DNA of 36,981 bases from Acaryochloris sp. IP29b_bin.137 (GTDB lineage Bacteria; Cyanobacteriota; Cyanobacteriia; Thermosynechococcales; Thermosynechococcaceae): the NCBI RefSeq assembly GCF_028285745.1, contig NZ_JANQOP010000120.1, forward strand, positions 1-36,981, read 5' to 3'. The notes below the pieces were generated by a model. The model saw only the letters and a program-made list of their open reading frames with translations, was not told the DNA's origin and did no database searches. Of this stretch, positions 1 to 8,281 are shown piece by piece. Every line of letters starts with the position of its first letter. Within the stretch, counting starts at the first letter, position 1. The translations under genes and the position numbers were made by a program.

Positions 1-112
1 CGATGGCAAAGCCGTCCTTTATGCCCTGGTACCGGATGTCCAAAGTCAGGTGTCCCAAGAAGGATTGAATTTGGGTTGTTGCGAATTCTCATTTACCTCT
101 TTTTCTATTTAG
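1..112 (+). CDS. C-terminal fragment of an unidentified protein, possibly an ArsR-type regulator
   Basis: An open frame enters from the left edge (first full codon at base 2) and gives 36 codons before TAG at 110-112. The peptide starts DGKAVLYALVP and has a vicinal cysteine pair near its end (LGCCEF). The opening resembles the last beta-hairpin (wing) of small winged-helix repressors, and a terminal Cys pair would suit a metal- or arsenite-sensing ArsR protein, but too little is visible to be sure. It ends 89 bases before pstS on the same strand. A link between an arsenate-type sensor and a phosphate transporter is speculation. Confidence 0.4.
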   Translation, partial: DGKAVLYALVPDVQSQVSQEGLNLGCCEFSFTSFSI

Positions 113-201
113 GTCGTTTCCCCACGACCGATTCAAACTTTTAAGCGACCCTTGAACCCAGGGGTCACCGAATTTTTATGGAGTCATTAGCAGGAACAGT
201 T

Positions 202-1038
202 ATGTCTGGTCGAGCCATCGCAGGTGCGTTTTTGGGCTTATCCCTGGGGTTGCAAGCCTGTAGCAGTTTACAAGCGTCTAGCTCCGGTAGCGCCCCTCAA
301 AAACTGGTGATTACCGGGTCCAGTACCGTTGCCCCCGTCGCCTCCGAAATCGCTAAACGCTATGAAGCCCAAAACCCCCAGGTGCGGATTGACGTACAGA
401 CAGGAGGATCGTCTCGTGGCATTGCCGATATACGCCAACAGGTCGCCGATATTGGCATGGTCTCCCGCGCCGCCAAACCTGAAGACCAGGGCCTCAACTT
501 CCATACCATCGCCAAAGATGGCGTTGTGGTGATCGTCCATCGAGATAATCCGATTCAGCGACTGACTCGTCAGCAAATTACCGATATCTACACGGACAAG
601 CTCAACAACTGGCAAGACGCTGGCGGTAAATCCCAAGCCATTACCGTCGTCAATAAAGCTGAAGGTCGCTCCACGTTAGAAGTATTTACCAAGCATTTCC
701 AGCTCAAGTCCTCGCAGATTAAAGCGGATGTAGTCATTGGCGATAACGAGCAAGGCATCAAAACCGTGGCAGGTAACCCGCTGGCCATTGGCTATGTATC
801 CGTCGGCGCAGCAAAGGTAAATGTGGAACAGGGCACGCCTATTAAAGTTTTGCCCCTAGAAGGCGTGCAAGCTACGCCTCAAACCGTGCAAGATGGTTCG
901 TTCCCCCTATCGCGTCCCCTCAACTTAGTGACTCAAGGTCCCCTTAATCCTCAACAGCAGAAATTTATTGACTTTGCCCAATCCTCCCAGGTCAAGGATA
1001 TTGTTCAGGAGCAGTCCCTTGTCCCGGTTCAAGAGTGA
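202..1038 (+). CDS. pstS: Phosphate ABC transporter substrate-binding lipoprotein PstS
   Basis: Periplasmic phosphate-binding component of the high-affinity PstSCAB importer. ATG 202 is preferred over the in-frame ATG at 178 because AGGA lies 6 bases upstream and because it places a compact signal peptide directly before the lipobox LQAC. Family signatures follow: TGSSTVAPV near the start of the mature protein, then GGSSRGIADI and ADIGMVSRA, which belong to the phosphate-binding cleft of PBP-like proteins, and later NKAEGRSTLEVF and LAIGYVS. Length of about 278 residues is normal. It is first in a run with pstC, pstA and pstB. The region 131-158 upstream has TTAA/TTGAA-like repeats that might be a degenerate Pho box. 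Confidence 0.93.
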   Translation: MSGRAIAGAFLGLSLGLQACSSLQASSSGSAPQKLVITGSSTVAPVASEIAKRYEAQNPQVRIDVQTGGSSRGIADIRQQVADIGMVSRAAKPEDQGLNFHTIAKDGVVVIVHRDNPIQRLTRQQITDIYTDKLNNWQDAGGKSQAITVVNKAEGRSTLEVFTKHFQLKSSQIKADVVIGDNEQGIKTVAGNPLAIGYVSVGAAKVNVEQGTPIKVLPLEGVQATPQTVQDGSFPLSRPLNLVTQGPLNPQQQKFIDFAQSSQVKDIVQEQSLVPVQE

Positions 1039-1870
1039 AGCAACCTGGAGGGTTCTGTTGCAAATCCTGGCGCTGTGTTCAGGGGCCATTTTGCTGTTGA
1101 TTCTGGGCTTTCTTGCCTGGGAAACGCTACCAATTCTGCACACCATTTTCCTCGATCAATTTTGGCGTGATCCAGGTTGGTATCCTAGCGAACAGGCTTA
1201 CAATCTCACCCCGATGGTGATGGGAACCCTGGGAGTGACAGTTGGAGCCGTTCTGGTGGCAACCCCCCTAGGACTTTTATCAGCGGTGTTTTGCCAATAC
1301 TATGCCCCTACGGGAGTTGCCCAACTCTATCGACGTCTAATCGAGCTACTGGCTGGCATTCCCTCTGTAGTCTATGGTCTATGGGGGCTGGTGGTGCTCG
1401 TGCCATTAATTGCCAAAGTTCAGCCTCCCGGTTCTAGTCTTTTAGCTGGAACTTTGATTTTAGCTCTGATGATTTTGCCCACCATTGCCCTGGTGACTGA
1501 TGCGAGTCTGGCCAGTTTACCCCCGTCCTACTGGCACGGGTCCGCCGCTTTGGGCCTAGGAACCTGGGCAACCGTCCAAGGTATCTGTTTACCTGCCATT
1601 CGTTCCGGTCTCTTAACGGCTGTGATGCTCGCTACCGCTCGCGCCCTAGGCGAAACCATGGCGGTACTAATGGTCTGCGGGAATGTTGTCCAGGTCCCCG
1701 ACTCGATCTTTGCTCCCGTGCGTACATTGACTGCCAACATTGCCTTGGAAATGGCCTATGCCCTCGATCTCCACCGCTCAGCTTTATTTGCCAGCGGACT
1801 TGTTCTAATGCTGGTGGTGACTGGGTTGGTCGTCGTCACCGATCGCATGACGGATGCACCGGAGAGTTAA
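1019..1870 (+). CDS. pstC: Phosphate ABC transporter permease PstC
   Basis: Inner-membrane permease subunit of the phosphate importer. The frame opens at 968, inside pstS, but the best start is TTG 1019: AGGAG at 1007-1011 sits 7 bases ahead of it, and the product then begins with a short cytoplasmic segment before the first membrane span. About six hydrophobic segments are visible. Near residue 180 the ABC-permease cytoplasmic loop that docks the ATPase is recognisable (ALGLGTWATVQGICLPA, then ARALGETMAV). It overlaps the end of pstS by 20 bases, so translational coupling is likely. The next gene starts one base after its stop. Confidence 0.92.
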   Translation: MSRFKSEATWRVLLQILALCSGAILLLILGFLAWETLPILHTIFLDQFWRDPGWYPSEQAYNLTPMVMGTLGVTVGAVLVATPLGLLSAVFCQYYAPTGVAQLYRRLIELLAGIPSVVYGLWGLVVLVPLIAKVQPPGSSLLAGTLILALMILPTIALVTDASLASLPPSYWHGSAALGLGTWATVQGICLPAIRSGLLTAVMLATARALGETMAVLMVCGNVVQVPDSIFAPVRTLTANIALEMAYALDLHRSALFASGLVLMLVVTGLVVVTDRMTDAPES

Positions 1871-1871
1871 G

Positions 1872-2726
1872 ATGGTTCGTCGACTGGCTATCCCTTTTGG
1901 TAAGGAGCAAGGAGCCACTCTGATGGTGTGGTTAGTGGCCTTGGGGATTACCGTTCTGTTTCTCTGGCTGCTCAGCGATGTGATTTGGCAAGGAGGGCAA
2001 GCCATCAATGGTGCTTTTTTAACTCAAGCCCCCATTAAAGCTGGGCTAGAAGGCGGTATTGCTCCCATTCTGGTCTCCACGGGGTTAGTGTTAGGGGTTT
2101 GTATGGGCGTATCCCTCCCCCTAGGATTAGGCACGGCTCTATTTTTAACCGAATTCAGTCCACAGCGCTCCCATCAGGCCATTCGTCTCAGCTTAGATAT
2201 TTTGGCGGGGGTGCCGTCAATTGTATTTGGCCTGTTTGGCAATGCTTTTTTCTCAAAAGTTTTAGGTCTAGGATTCTCCATTCTGTCCGGGGGCCTGACC
2301 TTGGCTTGTATGGTGCTGCCTATTCTTATTCGCTCCATACAGGTGGGACTCGTCAATGTGCCCCATGAATATCGCCAAGCAGCGGCAGCATTAGGATTGT
2401 CTCGTTTAGGCACCCTGAAAACCCTAATTTTACCGGCAGCTCTACCAGGGATTGCTGTGGGGATTTTATTGGGCATTGGACGGGCCATCGCAGAAACCGC
2501 TGCCTTAATTTTCACCAGTGGCTACGTTGACCGCATGCCGACATCATTGCTCGACTCTGGGCGGGTACTATCGATTCATATTTTCGACTTGGCGATGAAT
2601 ATTCCAGGAGGTGAACAGAATGCTTATGGGACAGCCTTAGTCCTCGTGATTCTGCTCATTGTGATTAATACTCTTGTTTCCTGGTTCGCCGAACGCTTTC
2701 GCCAATCCAAATTGCAAATTCTATGA
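1872..2726 (+). CDS. pstA: Phosphate ABC transporter permease PstA
   Basis: Second permease of the Pst importer, partner of PstC. ATG 1872 has GGAGAG at 1861-1866; the in-frame ATG at 1854 would overlap pstC and has no comparable ribosome site. The protein has about six membrane spans, the segment LDILAGVPSIVFGLFG seen in PstA proteins, and the ATPase-docking loop AAAALGLSRLGTLKTLILPAA followed by GRAIAETAAL. Length near 284 residues is typical. Its TGA overlaps the ATG of pstB (ATGA), consistent with a single polycistronic message. Confidence 0.92.
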   Translation: MVRRLAIPFGKEQGATLMVWLVALGITVLFLWLLSDVIWQGGQAINGAFLTQAPIKAGLEGGIAPILVSTGLVLGVCMGVSLPLGLGTALFLTEFSPQRSHQAIRLSLDILAGVPSIVFGLFGNAFFSKVLGLGFSILSGGLTLACMVLPILIRSIQVGLVNVPHEYRQAAAALGLSRLGTLKTLILPAALPGIAVGILLGIGRAIAETAALIFTSGYVDRMPTSLLDSGRVLSIHIFDLAMNIPGGEQNAYGTALVLVILLIVINTLVSWFAERFRQSKLQIL

Positions 2727-3532
2727 CCTCTCCCACCTTAAGCCCGCCATCCTTCACCGCCGATCATCACCAGCCGCCTAGCGTCCGGGTGGAGAACCTG
2801 AGTTTACGGTATGGTCGCAAGATGGCCTTCGCCAATGTGGATGCTCAGTTCCGAGCCGGACAAATTACGGCTTTAATCGGTCCATCGGGCTGTGGCAAAA
2901 CCAGCTTTTTAAGCTGTTTAAATCGCCTCCATGAACTCACGCCGAAAGCCCAACTTTCCGGCCAGGTCTATTTAAATAATTGCGATACGGCGACGATACC
3001 TCTAACGCCTCTGCGCCGCCAGGTGGGCATGCTGTTCCAAAAGCCGAATCCCTTTCCCCTCTCCATTTATCGCAACTTGGCGTTTCCCTTGAAAGAGCAT
3101 GGGATTTGCGATCGCACCCTTATCCACCACATCATCGAAACGACCCTCACGGATGTGGGCCTGTGGGCAGAAGTTAAAAATCGCCTCAAAGCCCCCGCCC
3201 TCTCCCTGTCTGGAGGGCAACAGCAGCGTCTCTGCCTCGCGAGAGCTTTGGCCTTAAAACCTCGAGTCCTGCTAATGGACGAACCCTGTAGCGCTCTTGA
3301 CCCCCTCTCCAGCGAAGTGATTGAAGATTTAATTTTGCGGTTAAAAGGCACCTACACCATTCTGATTGTCACCCACAATCTCGGCCAAGCCTCCCGCATT
3401 GCCGATGATGTCGCCTTCTTCTGGGTACAGCATGACGTGGGTCAATTGGTTGAATTTGGCCCAGCCAAAGATATTTTTGCCCATCCAAAAGATCCACTCA
3501 CCGCCGCCTATGTCAGCGGTCGTAGGGGTTAA
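2723..3532 (+). CDS. pstB: Phosphate ABC transporter ATP-binding protein PstB
   Basis: ATPase that powers phosphate uptake. Walker A GPSGCGKT at residues 53-60, Q-loop FQKPNPFP at 105-112 (the KPNPFP form is characteristic of PstB), ABC signature LSGGQQQ at 162-168, Walker B VLLMDEP at 182-188, and a switch histidine in IVTHNL. At 269 residues it is full length, with a 20-residue N-terminal extension compared with short PstB proteins. It starts in the ATGA overlap with pstA and is the last gene of the operon. No phoU follows; the next gene is on the other strand. Confidence 0.95.
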   Translation: MTSPTLSPPSFTADHHQPPSVRVENLSLRYGRKMAFANVDAQFRAGQITALIGPSGCGKTSFLSCLNRLHELTPKAQLSGQVYLNNCDTATIPLTPLRRQVGMLFQKPNPFPLSIYRNLAFPLKEHGICDRTLIHHIIETTLTDVGLWAEVKNRLKAPALSLSGGQQQRLCLARALALKPRVLLMDEPCSALDPLSSEVIEDLILRLKGTYTILIVTHNLGQASRIADDVAFFWVQHDVGQLVEFGPAKDIFAHPKDPLTAAYVSGRRG

Positions 3533-3590
3533 TCGGCATCGATATACCCGCTTCAGAAGAGAGTTCAGCAACAAAGTGTGGGACGGGTAA

Positions 3591-4079
3591 CTACGTCATG
3601 GACACCAAATATCGCTCAATCAAGATGATCGCCACAATGTCATCTATTGGCCGATTGATGGAACGCAACCTGCGGGGAATCAAACCGCCAAGACCCTTAG
3701 GAGGGTACATTTGCCAAAACTTACTACGAGCTTCAAGCGTACTGTAGCGTTCATCAACTTTGACCATACGGAGACTTGAGGAAAAGTGATGCCTGAGTTT
3801 TTGGTCCCATTCTCTGGATGTGGTTTGATTCCCCATCACCAGCAAAGATATGGGATAGGTTTGATATAAAGTCTCAATAGACTCAATGACCTGTGCTGCC
3901 GTAATCACCTGATGCCAATGGACAACATGGTCGGCTCCCATGACTGCCAGCCCGCACTTATCCCGTCCTGGATCTAACCCAAGGATGAGAGGTTGCAGTT
4001 TAGGTGTTGGGCCTACTGCGGAAGGAGAAAGACCACTCATCGTCAAATTTGAACTATTGGAGTTGAAGACTCCTGGCAT
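3591..4079 (-). CDS. RNase H-fold (RuvC/YqgF-like) nuclease-family protein
   Basis: A 162-residue protein whose core starts LILGLDPGRDKCGLAVMG. This is the first-strand metal-site motif (D-P-G-x-x-x-x-G) of the RuvC/YqgF RNase H superfamily. A later ERYSTLEAR segment matches the second acidic position of YqgF-type proteins, and the PIDDIVA segment near the end carries acidic residues that fit the last one. YqgF/RuvX matures the 5' end of 16S rRNA. This protein looks like a cyanobacterial paralogue with about 30 extra, low-complexity N-terminal residues rather than a canonical YqgF. An internal ATG (MSGLSPS) could also be the start. It converges on pstB and its exact substrate is unknown. Confidence 0.7.
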   Translation of the reverse strand: MPGVFNSNSSNLTMSGLSPSAVGPTPKLQPLILGLDPGRDKCGLAVMGADHVVHWHQVITAAQVIESIETLYQTYPISLLVMGNQTTSREWDQKLRHHFSSSLRMVKVDERYSTLEARSKFWQMYPPKGLGGLIPRRLRSINRPIDDIVAIILIERYLVSMT

Positions 4080-4212
4080 GATGCCATTCTAGCGACTGCT
4101 GGTAGGTACAAGTGCAGCGCATCGAAAAATCTGGAACAGACCCCAATGATGGGATCAGGTTAGGTTAAGATAAAGCTTGTTCTTCAAAAGCTTGTGGAAC
4201 ATCATGGTTTCT

Positions 4213-4300
4213 GGAGAGGTGGCAGAGTTGGTCGATTGCGTCTGACTTGAAATCAGATGAACCCTTACGGGTTCCGGAGGTTCGAATCCTCTCCTCTCCG
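4213..4300 (+). tRNA. tRNA-Ser (anticodon UGA)
   Basis: The cloverleaf reads cleanly. The acceptor GGAGAGG (4213-4219) pairs with CCTCTCC (4293-4299), with discriminator G at 4300. Anticodon stem TCTGA/TCAGA encloses loop CTTGAAA with anticodon TGA at 4248-4250. A long variable arm follows (AACCC TTAC GGGTT), as expected for a type II serine tRNA. The T arm is GGAGG-TTCGAAT-CCTCT. No 3' CCA is encoded. It reads codons UCA and UCG. Confidence 0.97.
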
Positions 4301-4346
4301 TTCTGAGTTATCAACCGCTCATGTCAGGATGAATTCATCCTTGATT

Positions 4347-4386
4347 AGCAAAGGGTTCCCCTAAGGATAGAGGGCAGCCCTTTGCT
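4347..4386. terminator. Hairpin between tRNA-Ser and the PadR gene
   Basis: AGCAAAGGG at 4347-4355 is exactly complementary to CCCTTTGCT at 4378-4386, with a 22-base loop that can pair further (CCCCT against AGGG). It lies between the end of the forward tRNA and the stop of the reverse padR gene, so it may terminate either transcript. There is no strong T-run, so termination is inferred. Confidence 0.5.
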
Positions 4387-4399
4387 TAGTTATCGCGCC

Positions 4400-4780
4400 T
4401 TAACTTGAACGCAGTTGTTGCGCTTTAGAAACCAGTTGTTCTTCCCCGAGGTATTTATGCCACAGGAGCCCGAGCTTCTTTGCCTCTTCCGATTTCTCGG
4501 GTGCCACCTCATACATCCGTCGAGGGCGACCCCTACCTTCAACTTTCTGCCAATACCCTCTGATTACACCCTCATCCTCCAAAAACTTGAGTGCGCTGTA
4601 CAGTACCGTATCTGACAAACGATATAAAGGATGTTTGTTTTCTACTAATTGGATCAATGCCGTTCCATAGGAATCGCCATGATCAATCAGAACGGATAAG
4701 ACATAACAAACAGCAACTTCTTTGCTGAGATAGATAGGTGGTGGTTCCTGAAAATATCGGTAAATATCTTGAAATTTCAT
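4400..4780 (-). CDS. PadR-family transcriptional regulator
   Basis: A 126-residue winged-helix DNA-binding protein. The PadR pattern is clear: YVLSVLIDHGDSYGTALIQLV (helices 1-2), LYRLSDTVLYSALKFLEDEG (recognition helix region) and the wing VEGRGRPRRMYEV. The C-terminal dimerisation helix is short, and an N-terminal extension of about 25 residues (RYFQEPPPIYLSKE) precedes the domain. Cyanobacterial Pex, a PadR protein that affects the circadian clock in Synechococcus elongatus, belongs to this broad family, but I cannot assign this gene to it. No target operator is visible, and the gene stands alone between tRNA-Ser and a long gap. Confidence 0.8.
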   Translation of the reverse strand: MKFQDIYRYFQEPPPIYLSKEVAVCYVLSVLIDHGDSYGTALIQLVENKHPLYRLSDTVLYSALKFLEDEGVIRGYWQKVEGRGRPRRMYEVAPEKSEEAKKLGLLWHKYLGEEQLVSKAQQLRSS

Positions 4781-5671
4781 GGGCTGTCACTTCGCAAATA
4801 AGGTGAATACTGGAGTTGAATACAGTACCGACCAGATGTCGCTGTATTTCTTCTACAAGCCATAAGACTCAACCGAGAAGGTGTGCTAACTAACCCTCTT
4901 TCTTCTTGTGTCGCCCCATCGAAAGGACAAATTAGAGACCAATGAGGGTGATGGCCTGAACCAATGATCAAAGCTTTCAGCCAAGACAAAAGATATAGAA
5001 AACCTTGATGGTAGGTGTCATTGCCAGCAGAACACAGCTTCAGAATCTTATGACCCTAAAACATGTAAAAGTGGTGGTATAAGTTGTGAAAATAACGATT
5101 TGAAGATAACCCCCCCGGTTTACCTAATGAACTCGATGTTTAGTTCAACTGTTTAGCACATCAAGCATAGCTGTATCCATAACTATAGCCAACTTTTTGA
5201 TGACTTACAGTGGATATTATTCACATCGCTAGGTCGATTTACTGTTACATTCGAGCTAACACTAGTGATTATAATTCCCAATTTTGTTTCTTGAAATTGA
5301 ATTTATCTGAATTTTATAGTTCAAACTGTATTTCATGCCATAATCCGCAGTATGCGCAGTAGACAGGATTTGGGTTTCTAGGGGTATAACCCTCGATAAT
5401 TCGTACGTTAAGATTATTGTACTCATAAACAGACACAGCCCCCCTTTCACGCTCTAGCAACGGTCTACATCATGTATTTTTTCAGATCTGAATAGTCTGG
5501 AGAGCTTGCCTTGATGGACCCGAAACTGATTCATATTCGGGGGCTGATGGGCAAACTGTGAATGTTAACGATTAGTGATGATTCAGCATTGATTGATAAA
5601 CACAGGATAAGAGCTATTGATTACAGATACGTCTTCATCCCCCCCTCTTTGTCTTCGAGAGTAATAACCTC
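4781..5671. other. About 890 bases without a convincing gene
   Basis: Short open frames exist here on the reverse strand (4777-4989, which begins with TTG, and 5262-5450), but neither has a recognisable domain, a good ribosome site or protein-like composition. The part from about 5060 to 5650 is AT-rich. It must contain the promoter of padR (reverse) and of the kinase gene (forward). I see no tRNA, CRISPR repeat or terminal inverted repeat. An unannotated small RNA cannot be excluded. Confidence 0.5.
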
Positions 5672-7267
5672 ATGATTGATGAAAACGCTGATCCGAATCT
5701 AGGTCAGGTACTCATCAACCGTTATCAGCTGGTTGAGCTCATTGGTCAGGGGTCGATGGGTAAAGTATACCGAGCTGAGGATCAATTGCTGGGGGGAGTG
5801 ACGGTCGCCGTTAAGTTTCTGGCTCAAACCCTTTTGAGTGAGAAAATGAAAATGCGGTTTGCCCATGAAGCTCGCACTGGAGCGCAATTAGGGCAGCGAA
5901 GCTTGCATATTGTCCGAGTTTTGGATTACGGGGTTCATCGCAATGAAGCTCCCTTTTATGTGATGGAGTACATGGAGGGCAAGAACTTAAGTGACTTAAT
6001 TGCGGTGCAGCCTTTAGCCATTCATCAATTTTTGCGATTAATGCGTCATATTTGTTTGGGCTTAGAGTGTGCTCACCAAGGCATCAAAATCGATGGACAA
6101 CAGTGCCAGGTCATTCATCGAGATATTAAGCCCAGTAACGCTTTTGTGATTTCTGATCCAAGTTTAGGGGCATTAGCCAAAGTATTGGATTTTGGCATTG
6201 CTCAATTTCTCTCTGATAGTACGGAATCGAACCAAACGGGTTCATTTATGGGGACGCTGGCCTACTGCTCACCGGAGCAAATTGCAGGCAAAGACTTAGA
6301 TAATCGTTCGGATATTTATAGTTTAGGCATCACGATGTTTGAGGTGCTGACTGGGCATATCCCAATTCAGGCCTCCACTAACTCTATTGGCAGTTGGTAC
6401 CATGCCCATCGTTCTCAAGTGCCTAAAACCTTTGCCCAGGTGTCTCCCGGGCTACATATCCCTGCATCACTTGAGGAATTAATTATGGCTTGTATGGCCA
6501 AATCTCCTCATGATCGTCCTCAAAATATGGCAGACATTTTATCGGTTCTTCAATCCCTGATGGAGCAGGGTTTAGCTGAGGAGAGTCCGGGCAGTACTGA
6601 TTCCTTCACCGACAATGTTCGCAAAGCCGATCAGGCAACTGTAGCAGATCGGCGAAAAACCCTGGGAACTGCTCGTGTTCCTTCCATTCCCAATCCTCAG
6701 CAACGGTTTTGGTCGATTGAAGATGCCGGTTGGAAGGTGTCTTGGCCTGCGGGGAAACCGATTGCTGATATTGTTTTTCCACAGTTGTTGCAAACAGATA
6801 AGGAACAAGCGGTGGCGTTATGGGTGATGTTGCCCCGCACAGAGGTGAGTAAGCGCTTACTAAGTACGCGCTACAACCAGTTTCTATGTACAATTCACCC
6901 TCACCCGATGGTGTTGTGGATTACGACCATCTATGACCCATTGTCGGGGCCCAAATGGCTTCCCTGTTACTTGGATTTGAAAGATCCGCGAGGCGAAAAA
7001 GCGGTACAACTCCTTAGCCAAAAGGGCTACTATCCCTTAATCTTCTTTGATCGGGAAGATCCCGATCAACCGGCCAATGTCTGTACTGTCCCCATTGCAC
7101 CTTTTCAAAAGCAAGTTTTCCAAGACTGGCTGCGAATGAGTCGGGGCGCAGTGGTTCCCGGCTCAGCCATGACGAGCAAGCAAATGCTCAAAGCTGAGTT
7201 GGAAAAACTCAAGCCCAATATTTTGATCAAGCTGGAGAATGCCCAAGGAGACAAATTTAAAGCTTAA
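5672..7267 (+). CDS. Serine/threonine protein kinase with an unassigned C-terminal domain
   Basis: Hanks-type kinase of 531 residues. The catalytic domain covers about 18-290: glycine loop GQGSMGKVY at 25-33, ATP-anchoring K48, alpha-C glutamate near 66, catalytic HRDIKPSN at 149-156 (D151), DFG at 173-175, and SPEQ at 200-203 in place of APE. All key residues are present, so it should be active. After a linker (about 300-345) comes a domain of roughly 165 residues (about 345-510), rich in Trp and hydrophobic strands, that I do not recognise. There are no membrane spans or PASTA, WD or TPR repeats, so it is probably cytosolic with an attached sensory or substrate-binding module. No phosphatase or target gene is adjacent. 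Confidence 0.9.
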   Translation: MIDENADPNLGQVLINRYQLVELIGQGSMGKVYRAEDQLLGGVTVAVKFLAQTLLSEKMKMRFAHEARTGAQLGQRSLHIVRVLDYGVHRNEAPFYVMEYMEGKNLSDLIAVQPLAIHQFLRLMRHICLGLECAHQGIKIDGQQCQVIHRDIKPSNAFVISDPSLGALAKVLDFGIAQFLSDSTESNQTGSFMGTLAYCSPEQIAGKDLDNRSDIYSLGITMFEVLTGHIPIQASTNSIGSWYHAHRSQVPKTFAQVSPGLHIPASLEELIMACMAKSPHDRPQNMADILSVLQSLMEQGLAEESPGSTDSFTDNVRKADQATVADRRKTLGTARVPSIPNPQQRFWSIEDAGWKVSWPAGKPIADIVFPQLLQTDKEQAVALWVMLPRTEVSKRLLSTRYNQFLCTIHPHPMVLWITTIYDPLSGPKWLPCYLDLKDPRGEKAVQLLSQKGYYPLIFFDREDPDQPANVCTVPIAPFQKQVFQDWLRMSRGAVVPGSAMTSKQMLKAELEKLKPNILIKLENAQGDKFKA

Positions 7268-7292
7268 ACGACCAAACTGTCCGACCCTGGAA

Positions 7293-8186
7293 CTATCGTG
7301 CGGGCGGCACAAATAAGATGGGATGCCAACTGCGACGTACCATCTCTCCAGCAAAGCTGGGAATGGATAGTTCCCAAAGGCGGCCAAAGTGTTTAGAAGA
7401 GACAACAATAGCGCTGATATCAACGTCTAAGGCTACCGTTTGAATTTCTGCGATCGCATTCCCCTGACGCACCTCAACATTAACCCTCAAATTGAGATCT
7501 TGGAGACGTTTTTGGATAGGCTGCAAGGTTTCCGCACATTGGCCAGCCTGAGGCTCTAAGGAGACCTCTTTACGACCGGATTTTTCCAGAACCCAACAGA
7601 GCAGGCAGGCTTCTAAGGATTGGGGGGGGCGCTTTTCAGCCTTGGATTCGACATACTTCACTACATATTGGGCAGACTGACTACCATCATAGGGAATCAG
7701 AAGATACCGCAATAAATGCTGGCAGCGCAGTGCCATCTCTTCTTCGGTGTAGGCGGAAGTCAATTGAGGCCGCAAAATCAGCAGCGGGACAGGGGTTTTA
7801 GGGGCTAGTTGGCTGGTCGTACTGCCAAATAGCTTTTCATTCAATAAACTGTGAATTGAAGTCCCCACCAGAATGAGTTCGGATTGGTGCTTTTCCACTG
7901 CTGCTAAGATAGCCTTCGCCCTTGCCCCTGCAGAATTGGCGCAACTTGGCAGCTCAATCTGAATATCGACATCTTTTAGGCTGCTGGCAAGGACGGGGGT
8001 GAGTTTTGCCTGAGCTTCCGCTCTTTTCTCCTCGTCCACCTGAGGAATATTGCGATCATCTTGGAGCGGGACACAATGCAAAAAAGTGATCTGCTGGAAA
8101 CCTGCTTGGGTTAACTCAGGAATGAAGTGGATCAGGCGGTGAAGGCCGTCAGAAAAATCAGTGGTTATGAGAAGGCGGTGGAACAT
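7293..8186 (-). CDS. Tandem universal stress protein (UspA family)
   Basis: 297 residues with two Usp domains. The first (1-140) runs from RLLITTDFSDG to LILVGTSIHSLLNEKLFGSTTSQLAPKTPVPLLILRP, where G-x-x-x-x-(9x)-G-S/T is the nucleotide-binding signature. The second (about 155-297) runs from YLLIPYDGSQSA to AIVVSSKHFGRLWE...VRRSWHPILFVPP. The second domain has a weaker glycine motif and may not bind ATP. Such proteins are cytosolic stress factors of varied function. It converges on the kinase gene with 25 bases between the stops. The C-terminal extension is short. Confidence 0.88.
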   Translation of the reverse strand: MFHRLLITTDFSDGLHRLIHFIPELTQAGFQQITFLHCVPLQDDRNIPQVDEEKRAEAQAKLTPVLASSLKDVDIQIELPSCANSAGARAKAILAAVEKHQSELILVGTSIHSLLNEKLFGSTTSQLAPKTPVPLLILRPQLTSAYTEEEMALRCQHLLRYLLIPYDGSQSAQYVVKYVESKAEKRPPQSLEACLLCWVLEKSGRKEVSLEPQAGQCAETLQPIQKRLQDLNLRVNVEVRQGNAIAEIQTVALDVDISAIVVSSKHFGRLWELSIPSFAGEMVRRSWHPILFVPPAR

Positions 8187-8281
8187 AAGTCACATCCCTG
8201 ATAGTCAGACAACCTAAAATAATGTTGTCTCCATTATGATGTTTTGAGTAACTCCATCTTTAATCGCTAGCAACACAGAAT

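Noticed and set aside
4777..4989. Reverse 70-codon frame overlapping the padR start (ATGA-like overlap)
   Set aside because: It begins with TTG, has no ribosome site and no protein-like hydrophobic pattern; the overlap is probably chance.
5262..5450. Reverse 62-codon frame in the AT-rich gap before the kinase gene
   Set aside because: Composition follows local base content, with no domain or ribosome site.
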